Positions 48,771 through 58,696 of a stretch of DNA of 64,000 bases are shown one piece after another. Source of the stretch: Anaerotignum sp. MB30-C6 (lineage in GTDB: Bacteria > Bacillota > Clostridia > Lachnospirales > Anaerotignaceae); assembly GCF_030908465.1 (NCBI RefSeq), contig NZ_CP133078.1:2852001-2916000 (forward strand), read 5' to 3'. A program made the translations under genes and the position numbers. Position 1 is the first letter of the stretch. Every line of letters starts with the position of its first letter. The notes beneath the pieces are model-generated. The model was not told where the DNA came from. It made no database searches and worked only from the letters and a program-made list of their open reading frames with translations.

Positions 48771-48801
48771 AAAAGCAGACACATAGGCGTCTGCTTTTTT
48801 T
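48771..48801. terminator. Terminator between the ComFB gene and cheV
   Basis: AAAAGCAGAC (48771-48780) and GTCTGCTTTT (48789-48798) with T-run to 48801; works in both directions. Confidence 0.92.
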
Positions 48802-48835
48802 GTATACACCCATTGAAATTGGTATATTTTCGTCT

Positions 48836-49762
48836 TTATTTTGTTTTTCTTCTTTCCAGCAAATGATCTATTACCTCAACCAAATTGCCGATTTCAGGCT
48901 TACTGATTTGCTCATCTGCCCCAAGTTGTTTCCCTTTTATGTATAATTCTTCATTAATCAGTGAGGAAAAAATGACAACCGGTATTTGTTTTAGGCTTTT
49001 TTCACCTTTAATTAGTTTGGTTAATCTGTGCCCATCCATGGCTGGCATTTCAATGTCAGTAATTACCAAGGATACTTTTTCTTTCACACTATTTTCTTCT
49101 ACTGTAGCCTTTAAAAAATCCCAAGCCTCTTGCCCATTATCAAACTTGGTAATGTTTGTAAACCCAGCTTGCTTTAAACAATCCAAAATCATCTTTGATA
49201 ATAATACAGAGTCCTCCGCCAAAATAATTGGTGTGTTGTTTGGTTCTCGATGACCCAGTTTGTTTATATCGTCAGCTTGTATCCCTGTTCGGGGGGCAAT
49301 TTCCGCCACTATCTTTTCAAAGTCCAGAATAACTACTAGGTTTCCATTGATTTCAGTAATCCCCGTAGCTACTCCTTCTTCGCCGCCGCTAACAGTGTTG
49401 TCTGGCTTTTGAATATCGGCCCATGAAAGTCTAACAATGCCCTCCACGCTATCTACACGAAAAGCAATGTGCATTTTGTTAAAATTCGTTACAATAAAGA
49501 GGTCTCGGCCTCCTTGAGATGCATCCTCACCAAACAAATATCTAGCAAGGTTAAATACTGTTATTACTGTTCCCCTCGGTTTAAAAACACCTTCTACAAC
49601 AGGGTGAGCCAAGGGCATCGGCGTAACAGACTCTGACACCATAATTTCTCGTACCTTTGCTACGTTAATGCCATAGAGTTTTCCGTTTACTTTAAACTCC
49701 ATTATTTCTATTTCATTTGTCCCTGACTCAAGTAAAATTCCGGTCCTGTTTTTTTCGCCCAT
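48836..49762 (-). CDS. cheV: Chemotaxis protein CheV (CheW plus receiver)
   Basis: The 308-residue product has an N-terminal CheW domain (YGINVAKVREIMVSESVTPM and 'VEGVFKPRGTVITVFNLA') and a C-terminal receiver with LVITDIEMPAMDG (phospho-acceptor Asp) and FSSLINEE. CheV couples receptors to CheA and adapts by phosphorylation. It has its own promoter candidate upstream (49843-49873). Confidence 0.96.
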   Translation of the reverse strand: MGEKNRTGILLESGTNEIEIMEFKVNGKLYGINVAKVREIMVSESVTPMPLAHPVVEGVFKPRGTVITVFNLARYLFGEDASQGGRDLFIVTNFNKMHIAFRVDSVEGIVRLSWADIQKPDNTVSGGEEGVATGITEINGNLVVILDFEKIVAEIAPRTGIQADDINKLGHREPNNTPIILAEDSVLLSKMILDCLKQAGFTNITKFDNGQEAWDFLKATVEENSVKEKVSLVITDIEMPAMDGHRLTKLIKGEKSLKQIPVVIFSSLINEELYIKGKQLGADEQISKPEIGNLVEVIDHLLERRKTK

Positions 49763-49842
49763 ATGTATTCCTCCATAAATTGTAGTTCTTCTTAATGATA
49801 CCGAAAACTACATCAATGATTTTATGAAAATATCTTTCTATC

Positions 49843-49873
49843 ATAATACCATAAATCCCTACTAAAAGACCAA
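49843..49873 (-). promoter_or_regulatory. Candidate promoter of cheV
   Basis: On the minus strand TATTAT (49843-49848) with a TGG just upstream (extended -10) and TTGGTC (49868-49873) at a long 19-base spacing. It would give a separate cheV transcript from the flagellar operon. Confidence 0.45.
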
Positions 49874-49874
49874 T

Positions 49875-50360
49875 TTAAAATACAATTTCTTTTCTACCAA
49901 AGGATCTTATGTTGCCTTGTCCATTGCTACAATCAAAAACCAAAGTTCTTGCATAGTTCGCCCCCACATCCTCGCTAACAATAGGAATCCCTTCTTCCTT
50001 TAGCGTTTGGCGAACACTTTCTATGTTTCGTTGTCCAATATTTCCCAAGGACCCACCCCCAGGAATATCAAACATTTTAGCGCCCCCTGCAATTTTTGCA
50101 ATTAGACGCCTTTTAACAGCACCGAAAACTTCCATTTTTTTAATTGTTGCACGTATGCCTGAATCGGCAAATTTGTAAACATTCGAATCCGCAGTATTTT
50201 CCAGTCTTTTAGGGAGCATAACATGTACCATTGCTCCAACTTTTGCAATAGGGTCATATAAACAAACCCCTACACAGGAGCCAAGAGCGTATGTAATCAA
50301 TCGCCCTTCCATTCTGGTAAACTTCATATCCGCAATACCTACTGTAATTTCTTTACCCAT
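49875..50360 (-). CDS. cheD: Chemoreceptor glutamine deamidase CheD
   Basis: The ATG at 50360 gives 161 residues. Catalytic pattern: GSCVGVCLYDP (Cys), 'GAMVHVMLP' (His) and a Thr near LENTADSN. CheD deamidates receptors and binds CheC. It overlaps cheC by eight bases. Confidence 0.95.
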   Translation of the reverse strand: MGKEITVGIADMKFTRMEGRLITYALGSCVGVCLYDPIAKVGAMVHVMLPKRLENTADSNVYKFADSGIRATIKKMEVFGAVKRRLIAKIAGGAKMFDIPGGGSLGNIGQRNIESVRQTLKEEGIPIVSEDVGANYARTLVFDCSNGQGNIRSFGRKEIVF

Positions 50361-50979
50361 TAAAAACACCCAGCTTATTTAATAAAAAATTTAGTGACTT
50401 AATATCAGGTAACATGATTAAATTACTCGTCATCTCACCACCGTTATAGATAAATTTCCCATCCACTATCATTATTTTATCAGTGACATATCCATACTCT
50501 ATCATAGGTACGGACATAATGCCACCCAACATATTGATTGTCATAGCAGGAACAGAAAGATTGATTGATATATTGCTTAACTGAGACACCGCATTGGCAT
50601 AAGAGGAAATGATAATATTGCTTACCTCTGCGATTGCAGATGCCCGAAGCTCATCGATATCCTCAAAGCCTTCAATTTTACCCAGAGAAAGACGTTCAAA
50701 AACAATATTAACAAAATCCAAGTCTAAGAGATAAAGCATAATTCCACTAAACTCTCCTGTCATATGCACCAATACTGCAGCGACAATTTTTTCCGGTCCT
50801 CCTAAAAACTCAATTACTGGATTATACTCCATAATTTTCACTTCCGGCAAAGACATTGCTATTTTAGCGGACAACGTATTCGAAAGTGCTGTCGCTGCGT
50901 TTCCTGTTCCGATGCTGCCAATTTCCCTAAGCATATCTAAGGCAAATCCATTCATTTCCTGATAGCTATTGATTTTCAT
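50353..50979 (-). CDS. cheC: CheY-P phosphatase CheC
   Basis: The 208-residue protein has the two CheC/FliY phosphatase segments: 'EIGSIGTGNAATALSNTL' and EVSNIIISSYANAVSQL, each with acidic and Asn residues for the active site. The ATG at 50979 follows GGTGAG. It works with CheD in receptor adaptation. Confidence 0.94.
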   Translation of the reverse strand: MKINSYQEMNGFALDMLREIGSIGTGNAATALSNTLSAKIAMSLPEVKIMEYNPVIEFLGGPEKIVAAVLVHMTGEFSGIMLYLLDLDFVNIVFERLSLGKIEGFEDIDELRASAIAEVSNIIISSYANAVSQLSNISINLSVPAMTINMLGGIMSVPMIEYGYVTDKIMIVDGKFIYNGGEMTSNLIMLPDIKSLNFLLNKLGVFNG

Positions 50980-51014
50980 AGTCTCACCAACCATTTAAAA
51001 GTTTAATTGTTCTG

Positions 51015-51788
51015 TTATCTTAAATTATTAATTAAGTTTTGAATTTCATCTGTTGTTTGTACCATTCTAAGGGAGTATTGGTACGCTCTTTGCGCCTCAA
51101 TCACCTTAGTAAATTCCTTAGAAATATCTACGTTTGAACCTTCAAAACTACCCCTTGTTACATTCGCATCTGACAAAAAAGGTGCTCCATTTTTTTCAAC
51201 AGGAATAAAATTACTGTCGCCCACGCTCAACATACCATCCGTACGAAAAAAGTCAAACACAGCGGGCTGAGCGTCTTCAAGGGCTACCGCCTCCCCCTCC
51301 AAAGGGCTACCGTCCTTGCCTAACTCTATGGCTTCATCTGTCACAGGACCATTCGTACTTCTAATCTTAATTGGGTTTCCATCCCTGTTTAGTACGAAAT
51401 AGCCCTCCTTAGAAGCCAAGTAAAAACTATCACCTTTTTCAGCCAAAACAAAGTTTCCGCTTGTGGTATAGTATTTTTCTTTAGTTTGTGGATTTTGCAA
51501 TCCGAAAAATCCTCTGCCCTCAATGGAAAAATCCAACTGAGAACCTGGATTTACACTACCTTTTTCAAAGGACGTATTGGTTTTGTCAGGTTTTGCACCA
51601 CTACCGCATTTTACGTCAGACTCGGCACCATCTCGCCCTGCCATGTTGTTATAAACCAAATCAGAAAAGCACAGGCTTTTTGCCTTATATCCTGCTGTAC
51701 CAATATTTGCAATATTATTTGCAGTTACATCCATTTTTGTTTGCTGGGCAGATGCACCCACTTTGCCGGTATAAAATGACATTTGCAT
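51015..51788 (-). CDS. FlgF/FlgG-family rod protein, second copy
   Basis: The ATG at 51788 follows AAAGGAG and gives 257 residues; an upstream extension from 51902 has no ribosome site. N-terminal 'TKMDVTANNIANIGTAGYKA' and the C-terminal 'EFTKVIEAQRAYQYSLRMVQ' are flagellar rod/hook signatures. Shorter than standard FlgG in the middle. Two such genes in a row behind fliA recall the flgG1-flgG pair of C. difficile. Confidence 0.88.
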   Translation of the reverse strand: MQMSFYTGKVGASAQQTKMDVTANNIANIGTAGYKAKSLCFSDLVYNNMAGRDGAESDVKCGSGAKPDKTNTSFEKGSVNPGSQLDFSIEGRGFFGLQNPQTKEKYYTTSGNFVLAEKGDSFYLASKEGYFVLNRDGNPIKIRSTNGPVTDEAIELGKDGSPLEGEAVALEDAQPAVFDFFRTDGMLSVGDSNFIPVEKNGAPFLSDANVTRGSFEGSNVDISKEFTKVIEAQRAYQYSLRMVQTTDEIQNLINNLR

Positions 51789-51963
51789 AAATACATTTCT
51801 CCTTTGCACCCATAAGATAACGGTAAAAGCAACTGAATTTGAAGATTCCTTTTTAATAGCATAATCTTCCCTAGACTCTTTCTTTCTTCCAAATGTACTC
51901 ATTTGGCTTGTACCATGCCTTTATTTAAGAATCACTCCTGCCAAAAAAACCTCTTTATATCCG

Positions 51964-52713
51964 TTATACTTTGCCAATTTCCGTAGCCGCCTTAGCAGCC
52001 ATCATATCGTACATTTTTAAAACCTGAGCCGCACTTTGCAAGGAACGCTGGCTCACCAGCATATCCGTCATTTCTTGAACAGGGTCCACGTTTGAAGTTT
52101 CAACATACTTCCACATTACCGTAGAGTCTGCAACCCTCCCTTGTCCACCGCCGGTAAAAACACCGTCACCAACCTTAGTTAAATTATCATAGTTATCAAA
52201 ATCCATGATTCTAAGCTTGGAAATTAAGTTGCCTGTGCCGTTATAAATACTTCCATCTTGCTCCACTTGAAAATCATCGGTCGTAATACGAATCAGGCCA
52301 TTGCTGCCATTTACCCTTCCAACCCCTTGAAGCATCAGATACCCTTCGTTATCAAGGCTAAAAGAACCGTTGCGGGTATATACATTCTCTCCCTGACTTT
52401 GCACTTCAAAAAAACCTTTTCCGTTTATTGCAAAATCCAAGGAGCCGCCTGTTTGCTCCCAAGCACCATCAGCAAGATCCGTTACCGTTTCGTAAGGCAC
52501 AGTAATCATGGAAGAGTTGCCTAAAGGATCGCCCTCTGTTCCCAAGATGTTGTTGGCTGTTCTCGCCATCACCTCATCTTTAAAGGTTCCAGAGACCATG
52601 GTGTCTGACTTGTAACCACTGGTGGAAACATTGGCCAAGTTATTACTGATAACATTTAAATTCTTGTTGTGCGTAAGCATACTGGATGATAAATTATAAT
52701 ATCCTTTAAACAT
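51964..52713 (-). CDS. FlgF/FlgG-family rod protein, first copy
   Basis: The ATG at 52713 follows GGGGAGGG. The 249-residue product has LNVISNNLANVSTSGYKSDT at the start and 'ETSNVDPVQEMTDMLVSQRS' at the end, typical of FlgG/FlgF distal/proximal rod subunits. Translated between fliA and the second copy. Confidence 0.9.
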   Translation of the reverse strand: MFKGYYNLSSSMLTHNKNLNVISNNLANVSTSGYKSDTMVSGTFKDEVMARTANNILGTEGDPLGNSSMITVPYETVTDLADGAWEQTGGSLDFAINGKGFFEVQSQGENVYTRNGSFSLDNEGYLMLQGVGRVNGSNGLIRITTDDFQVEQDGSIYNGTGNLISKLRIMDFDNYDNLTKVGDGVFTGGGQGRVADSTVMWKYVETSNVDPVQEMTDMLVSQRSLQSAAQVLKMYDMMAAKAATEIGKV

Positions 52714-52732
52714 TTTATCCCTCCCCAAGACA

Positions 52733-53500
52733 TTACTCTTGTAAAAACAACCTTAGTTTTCTTAATGCATTCGAATGTATTTGTGAAATTCTAGGCTCGC
52801 TAACCCCTAGAACAGCAGCAATCTCTTTCATATTCAAATCTTGAACATAATGCAGGGAAACCACAAGCTGCTCCCTTTCTCTCAGGCTTTCTAGACCCTT
52901 TTTTATTTCTCGTTCCAATTCCAAGTTATCCAAGTGATACTCGGGCATACTCTCTCTATTGGTACTCATAACTTGATTATTCACTCTACCGTTGCCAACC
53001 TCCTCCAATAACATCTCGAAGGAAAGGACATTCATCACATTTGTTTTTGCCAAATCATCCAAATATTTTTGAACAGTAATATTGAGATGATTCGCCATTT
53101 CTTCATCTGTAGGCATTCTACCAAGCTGGATAAATAACTCGTTTGTAGCATTATCAATATCCTTAGCGGCCTTACGAACGCTTCTTGGAACCCAGTCATT
53201 TTTTCTTGCAATATCAATGACCACGCCTCTCACACGCTTGGAAATATAACTTTCAAACTTCACGTTCATGTCTAAATCGAATTTATCAATGGAATTCATT
53301 AAGGCAAGAACGCCTTCGTTTACGATGTCTTCCACCTGGGTAAAGTCACTATACACGCCACGCATTTGAATGGCAACGGCCTTAACAATATGTATATATC
53401 TTAAGACAAGCTCATTTTTTATTTCCAAATCGCCGGATACTTTATATTCGGCGAACAATTCTTCATTTGTCATTTCACTGAGTTTTTTCTTCAATATCAT
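52733..53500 (-). CDS. fliA: Flagellar sigma factor FliA (sigma-28 / SigD)
   Basis: The ATG at 53500 follows GGAGCCGAGAG. The 255-residue sigma factor has regions 2 ('VEDIVNEGVLALMNSIDKFD'), 3 and 4 ('MKEIAAVLGVSEPRISQIHS'). It directs transcription of late flagellar and chemotaxis genes. It starts 16 bases after flhA; the usual flhF and flhG between them are absent. Confidence 0.95.
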   Translation of the reverse strand: MILKKKLSEMTNEELFAEYKVSGDLEIKNELVLRYIHIVKAVAIQMRGVYSDFTQVEDIVNEGVLALMNSIDKFDLDMNVKFESYISKRVRGVVIDIARKNDWVPRSVRKAAKDIDNATNELFIQLGRMPTDEEMANHLNITVQKYLDDLAKTNVMNVLSFEMLLEEVGNGRVNNQVMSTNRESMPEYHLDNLELEREIKKGLESLREREQLVVSLHYVQDLNMKEIAAVLGVSEPRISQIHSNALRKLRLFLQE

Positions 53501-53516
53501 TCTCTCGGCTCCTATG

Positions 53517-55574
53517 TTATAACACAATATTTCCAATTGATTGAATTTGAACATTATTTGCTATTTCGTTAAAGGAAATTACACTAACATTGGGATAGAA
53601 TTGCTCAATTAAACGATAGAAATAAACTCTGACCACATGACTTGTTAGTATTACAGGCTTGTGGGAGATGTCGTTGAACTTTTTCACATTTTCCGCCACC
53701 TGCATCAATACCTTTTGCAAAACATCAGGGCTTAGAGAAAGATATACGCCTTGTTCGCTTTTCGCCATGCTTGATACAATCACCTTCTCCAACTCCGCAT
53801 CCAGCGTAATTACCTTCATTTGACCTGCCTCACAGTACTTGCGTGTAATGGTTCTCTTTAAGGCAACCCTAATATTTTCAGTAATCATGTCGATATCCTT
53901 TGTTACCGAAGAAGAATCTACAATGGTTTCGATAATAGTTACCAAGTCTTTAATAGGCACACCTTCTTTTAGAAGATTTGACAAAATCTTTTGGAAGCTA
54001 CTATAGGATACGATATTGGGAAATGCCTCCTCAACCAACTCGGGAATCGTTGCTTTTACATTTTCAATGAGCTGCAATACTTCCGTTCTGGATAAAAGCT
54101 CATAAGCATGTTGAGAAACCACTTCTGACATATGAGTCAACATAACAGATAAGGGGTCAATTACGGTATAACCATAAATTTCAGCCAACTCTTTGTTTTC
54201 AGGTAAAATCCATCTACTTGGTATACCATAAGCAGGTTCAATTGTGTCAATCCCGTCAATTTCACCCATGGGATCCGATGGTTCAATGGCCAGATAATAG
54301 TCTACGAGAATTTCCCCTGTTGCAATGACCTCTCCTTTTATTTTTATAGTATATTCATTAGGATTTAGAGAGGCACTATCTCGAAGGCGAATGGATGGGA
54401 TAACAAATCCCATGTCTTGGGCATACTGCCGTCTAAAAATAACAATTCTATTGATTAATTTACCTCCGCCTGCATCGTCCACCAAAGGAATTAGGCTATA
54501 CCCAAACTCCATTTCGATTGGTTCCACATTAAGCAAAGAATAAATATTGTTTACATCTTTATAATACTCCTCTTCCGAAGGCATTTCTTGGGTATATTGG
54601 GCTTCCACTGCTTGTGCCTCATTGGCAATGGCTAGTTTCATATTTCTTTGTACATAAAAACCTAATGAAAGCAGCATTGCTGAGGTTAACAACAATGGAA
54701 GGGTAGGCGTTCCAGGAACTACCGAAATCATAGCTACAAGAGCGCCACCAATGATAATTGCTTGTGGCTGGGCTAAAAATTGGGTGGCCACATCGGTGTT
54801 TAAACTTCCGTCGGAAACTGCTCTGGTAACAATCATACCCGTAGCAGTTGAAATTAAGAGAGCGGGAATCTGGGAAACCAAACCATCCCCAATGGTTGCA
54901 ATGGAATACACCTGCAACACGTCGGCAAAGCTCATGCCGGACTGTACCAAGCCAATGATAACACCTGCACCAAAGTTGATTACAGTGATGATGATGGACA
55001 TGATGGCGTCGCCCTTTACAATCTTTGTGGCACCATCCATGGCTCCATAAAAGTCCGCTTCTTTTTGGATTTTGTATCGTCTGGTTTTTGCTTCTTCTTC
55101 TGTGATAAGACCGGAGTTTAAGTCGGCGTCGATTGCCATCTGTTTCCCTGGCATAGCGTCCAAGGTAAACCTTGCAGCAACCTCAGCAACACGCTCGGCA
55201 CCCTTGGAAATAACGATAAACTGCACAAGTACAATAATCACGAATATAATTGTACCTACTACCACGTTCCCCTGCAAAACAAAGCTACCAAAGGCCGCAA
55301 TGACCTGCCCTGCGGCACCCTCTTTGGTCAAAATTAATCTGGTTGAAGATATATTTAAACCAAGTCTGAAAAGGGTTGTGATCAAAAGCAGTGAAGGGAA
55401 AATAGAAAACTCCAATGACTCCCTAATGTTCATTGTAATCAGCAAAATAATGAGGGACACAGATATATTAATAATAAATAACGTATCCAATACAAAGGGA
55501 TTTAACGGAATAAGTAACAGTAATACAATTAATATTACAAATAAGGATACTGAATTTTGTAATAACTTTTTCAT
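53517..55574 (-). CDS. flhA: Flagellar export gate protein FlhA
   Basis: The 685-residue protein has eight N-terminal membrane spans, a conserved cytoplasmic loop with 'AARFTLDAMPGKQMAIDADL' and NSGLITEEEAKTRR, and a large cytoplasmic C-terminal domain (about 330-685) that docks export substrates. Normal length for the family. Confidence 0.97.
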   Translation of the reverse strand: MKKLLQNSVSLFVILIVLLLLIPLNPFVLDTLFIINISVSLIILLITMNIRESLEFSIFPSLLLITTLFRLGLNISSTRLILTKEGAAGQVIAAFGSFVLQGNVVVGTIIFVIIVLVQFIVISKGAERVAEVAARFTLDAMPGKQMAIDADLNSGLITEEEAKTRRYKIQKEADFYGAMDGATKIVKGDAIMSIIITVINFGAGVIIGLVQSGMSFADVLQVYSIATIGDGLVSQIPALLISTATGMIVTRAVSDGSLNTDVATQFLAQPQAIIIGGALVAMISVVPGTPTLPLLLTSAMLLSLGFYVQRNMKLAIANEAQAVEAQYTQEMPSEEEYYKDVNNIYSLLNVEPIEMEFGYSLIPLVDDAGGGKLINRIVIFRRQYAQDMGFVIPSIRLRDSASLNPNEYTIKIKGEVIATGEILVDYYLAIEPSDPMGEIDGIDTIEPAYGIPSRWILPENKELAEIYGYTVIDPLSVMLTHMSEVVSQHAYELLSRTEVLQLIENVKATIPELVEEAFPNIVSYSSFQKILSNLLKEGVPIKDLVTIIETIVDSSSVTKDIDMITENIRVALKRTITRKYCEAGQMKVITLDAELEKVIVSSMAKSEQGVYLSLSPDVLQKVLMQVAENVKKFNDISHKPVILTSHVVRVYFYRLIEQFYPNVSVISFNEIANNVQIQSIGNIVL

Positions 55575-55592
55575 ATCTCACACCATTTCGAT

Positions 55593-56657
55593 CTATATCA
55601 ACTTTTTATTTTTCAACTTATACACATAAACCAAAATTTCCGCAACGGTTCCATAGAAATCTGCGGGTATTTCTTGGTTTATGTCGGTAGTAGCAAAAAT
55701 CGCTCTAGCCAGCGGCTTATTTTCAAGGACATAAATATCATTGTCTTCCGCCGCCTTTATAATTCTAAGGGCAACCTCATCTTGGCCCTTTGCCAAGAGG
55801 ATGGGTGCACCATCTTTTTCAAAATCATATTTTAGAGCAACGGCAAAGTGGGTAGGGTTTTTAATTACAACGTCGGCATCGGGTACTGCCTGCATCATTC
55901 TTGACATTGCCATTTTACGCTGTACCTCATTAATTTTACTTTTTATCTGAGGATCCCCTTCCATTTGCTTGTACTCTTCTTTTAATTCATGTTTGGACAT
56001 CTTAATTTGACGTTCATATTCCCACCATTGAAAAAATAAGTCAAATACAGATATGGCTATAAAAGCTAAGCATATCTTAAAAACAAGGGACATTGTCAAG
56101 TCCATTAGAACCACACAGGATGGGGAAACATCCATTTGCGGCGTTCTTGAAATCGTCAATAAACTATCGGTAATAAAAGAATATAGTATTGTAATAAGAA
56201 TTGCAATTTTTATGATTCCTTTGATAACATCAAATAGACTTTTTAAGGAAAACAGTCTCTTTATTCCCTGAAGGGGATTGATTCTGTTAAATTTAGGTTT
56301 TAAGCTATCTACAACAAATAGCGGTTTTGTTTGTGCCACTGTTGCAATGATAGAGAGTGAAACTGAAATTAAAATTACGGGGGCCACAATCTGTATGAAG
56401 GCAAGCGTTGTTTCCTTTGTTAGCACCATGACAAAATCATCTGTAATGTCCGACTTGGTTTGGGCATAACCAAAAGCCTTATAAATAAAAGTCTTTATGT
56501 TGGCTATCATTTGAGGGAACAGTATTTTTAAAGCAAAAAAAGTACCAATTAAGGATACAACGGTAACAATATCTTTACTGACTAAAACATTACCCTTCTT
56601 TCGCTCGTCTTGCCTTCGCTTGGGCGTGGCCTTTTCGGTTTTGGAATCGCCCGCCAA
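55593..56657 (-). CDS. flhB: Flagellar export protein FlhB
   Basis: TTG start at 56657 with AAGGGGGGAG upstream; 354 residues. It starts GDSKTEKATPKRRQDERKKG, has four membrane spans, and the autocleavage site NPTH in DVVIKNPTHFAVALKY. Cleavage at N-P switches export from hook to filament proteins. Confidence 0.97.
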   Translation of the reverse strand: MAGDSKTEKATPKRRQDERKKGNVLVSKDIVTVVSLIGTFFALKILFPQMIANIKTFIYKAFGYAQTKSDITDDFVMVLTKETTLAFIQIVAPVILISVSLSIIATVAQTKPLFVVDSLKPKFNRINPLQGIKRLFSLKSLFDVIKGIIKIAILITILYSFITDSLLTISRTPQMDVSPSCVVLMDLTMSLVFKICLAFIAISVFDLFFQWWEYERQIKMSKHELKEEYKQMEGDPQIKSKINEVQRKMAMSRMMQAVPDADVVIKNPTHFAVALKYDFEKDGAPILLAKGQDEVALRIIKAAEDNDIYVLENKPLARAIFATTDINQEIPADFYGTVAEILVYVYKLKNKKLI

Positions 56658-56790
56658 TGTTCTCCCCCCTTATTTCGGAAACCTTGCTTTGTACGGGAAA
56701 AATCGTTTTCAAATAGCCTAAGAAATTCCACTTGGGCCATTTACATTTTTCATTAGAGACATTGACGTAAGCATAAAATGTTGGATTTAT

Positions 56791-57555
56791 CTACCCCATT
56801 AGGCTTAAAATATCCCTTACGCTATCCACCATCAAAACGACTAGTTGATTTAAAAAATCAGCCATAGGTGAGAAAATTAAAACGAGAGTCATTAACCCAA
56901 CAAAGATTTTAAGCTGAATATCCACAACAAAAACATTGATTTGGGGAATCGCTTTCATTAGAATACCCATCCCCACAGCACATAGAAACTCGATGGCCAC
57001 AATGGGGAATGCCATTTTTAATGCTAGTTCAGAACAAAAGATAAATGTATCTAGTACTGCTTGGGCAACATCCTGCCCCAGTATAACTTGTCCATAAGGA
57101 ATCACATTGCTGGAGTTCAATAAAATATTGATGATTGCCAAATGAGCATCCGTAGCAAAGAACAAAAACATAAATAAAATATTGTAATATGTAGCACTTA
57201 AGGCAATAGAAGCATTACTCTGAACATCAAATATTTTTGACATGGATAAACCAAGTTCCATATCAATAAATTCACCGGCAAAAATAATTACGTACAGAAA
57301 TAGGCTAATCACAAACCCTAATGCAAACCCTGCGGAGAATTCTTTGAGCAGCACAAAGCCATATTCAAACATTCCCGAAAACTGCATTTGCTGTTGGGGC
57401 AAAGAAGTAAACACAATCATGGTTAAAGCAAGAACCAGTCCGGATTTCACAATACCAGGAATATTTCTTCTCCCAAATATAGGGTTTAGGAAAACAAACC
57501 CTGCCATTCTCATTAATACTAATGAGAAGAATACAAAATTATTGAAATAATCCAT
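56791..57555 (-). CDS. fliR: Flagellar export protein FliR
   Basis: The 254-residue protein has the FliR pattern: six to eight hydrophobic spans, 'PIFGRRNIPGIVKSGLVLAL' near residue 25, and EFSAGFALGFVISLFLY. Part of the export gate with FliP and FliQ. It is separated from fliQ by a 146-base gap that contains a promoter candidate. Confidence 0.95.
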   Translation of the reverse strand: MDYFNNFVFFSLVLMRMAGFVFLNPIFGRRNIPGIVKSGLVLALTMIVFTSLPQQQMQFSGMFEYGFVLLKEFSAGFALGFVISLFLYVIIFAGEFIDMELGLSMSKIFDVQSNASIALSATYYNILFMFLFFATDAHLAIINILLNSSNVIPYGQVILGQDVAQAVLDTFIFCSELALKMAFPIVAIEFLCAVGMGILMKAIPQINVFVVDIQLKIFVGLMTLVLIFSPMADFLNQLVVLMVDSVRDILSLMG

Positions 57556-57641
57556 CTGTTCTAGCCTCCGAAATTACATTCAAATACAAAATGTACTTCC
57601 CTTATTGTTCTTCTTCGCTATAATATGCATACCTCTATATT

Positions 57642-57671
57642 ATTATAGCCATATATGTCGATTTAAGTAAA
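57642..57671 (-). promoter_or_regulatory. Internal promoter candidate between fliQ and fliR
   Basis: On the minus strand TTTACT (57666-57671) and TATAAT (57642-57647), spacer 18. It lies in an unusually large gap (146 bases) of an otherwise compact operon. Confidence 0.55.
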
Positions 57672-57701
57672 GGCTTGCCCTGAGACTATATTTTCAGGCT
57701 T

Positions 57702-57959
57702 TTAAAGCATAAGTTTAAACACCTCATACAAAAAATCCTGCAAAGTTTCAAGCATCCATGGCCCACAAATTAAACAAACAATAACAATCAGTAAAACCTT
57801 TGGTACGAAAGTAATAGTTTGTTCATGAATCTGGGTTGCAGCCTGTATGATGGATATGAAAACACCAACAATCATACTTAATATAAGGATTGGCCCGCCA
57901 ATTTTCATTGCCACAACAATGGCGGAACGCATGATATCTAAAGCTTCTCCATTGGTCAT
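57702..57959 (-). CDS. fliQ: Flagellar export protein FliQ
   Basis: An 85-residue protein with two membrane spans and the motif VGVFISIIQAATQIHEQTIT, 'FVPKV', diagnostic of FliQ. Sixteen bases downstream of fliP. Confidence 0.96.
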   Translation of the reverse strand: MTNGEALDIMRSAIVVAMKIGGPILILSMIVGVFISIIQAATQIHEQTITFVPKVLLIVIVCLICGPWMLETLQDFLYEVFKLML

Positions 57960-57974
57960 ATCGTATCCTCCTTA

Positions 57975-58631
57975 CTAATTAAAGCCTTTAATCAATGTAG
58001 AGAATAACAACTGCCAGCCGTTTACCGTAATAAACAACAAAATCTTAAACGGTAATGAAATCATAGCCGGCGGTAACATAATCATACCCATTGACATAAG
58101 TGTACTGGACACTACAATATCGATTAGCAAAAATGGGAGGAACAGTAAGAAACCTATGATAAATGCCCTTTTCAACTCACTTGTGATAAAAGAAGGAATC
58201 ACAACCGTTAATGGCAACTCCTCATAATTTTCCCTCAACTCTTCCCCTGAAAATTCCATAAACATATCCAGGGTGTCCACTTCCGTCTGTTTCAACATAA
58301 AAGTTTTCATAGGGACAGAAGCTCTGTCTAATGCCTCTTGGGCAGAAATTTGTTCGTTTTTATAAGGTATGTATGCATTTTCATTTATCTCTGTCAACAC
58401 AGGAGACATGATAAATAAAGTAAGAAACAAGGAAATACCAACCAAAACTGTATTCGGTGGTGTTTGTTGCAGCCCCAATGCATTTCTTAAAAATGACATC
58501 ACGATGATGATTCTGGTAAATGATGTCATCATAATGATAATTGAAGGTAGCAGCGAAAGAACAGTAATCATCAAAAACAGCTCTAACGACTGCAGTTCGC
58601 CACCATTTATATTTATAAAAGCTTCATTCAT
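57975..58631 (-). CDS. fliP: Flagellar export protein FliP
   Basis: The ATG at 58631 follows GAGGGAG. The 218-residue protein has SFTRIIIVMSFLRNALGLQQ, 'PPNTVLVGISLFLTLFIM' and a C-terminal SSTLMSMGMIMLPPAMISLP, the FliP signatures, but no obvious signal peptide extension. Confidence 0.97.
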   Translation of the reverse strand: MNEAFININGGELQSLELFLMITVLSLLPSIIIMMTSFTRIIIVMSFLRNALGLQQTPPNTVLVGISLFLTLFIMSPVLTEINENAYIPYKNEQISAQEALDRASVPMKTFMLKQTEVDTLDMFMEFSGEELRENYEELPLTVVIPSFITSELKRAFIIGFLLFLPFLLIDIVVSSTLMSMGMIMLPPAMISLPFKILLFITVNGWQLLFSTLIKGFN

Positions 58632-58696
58632 GATAAACTCCCTCATAACTTAAAATACATACATCCAATTCATACTATCCCTATGAATTCGCCTAT

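Noticed and set aside
51789..51902. N-terminal extension of the second FlgF/FlgG-type gene
   Set aside because: The extra 38 residues have no ribosome site and do not look like the rod-protein start; the ATG at 51788 matches the family's usual start.
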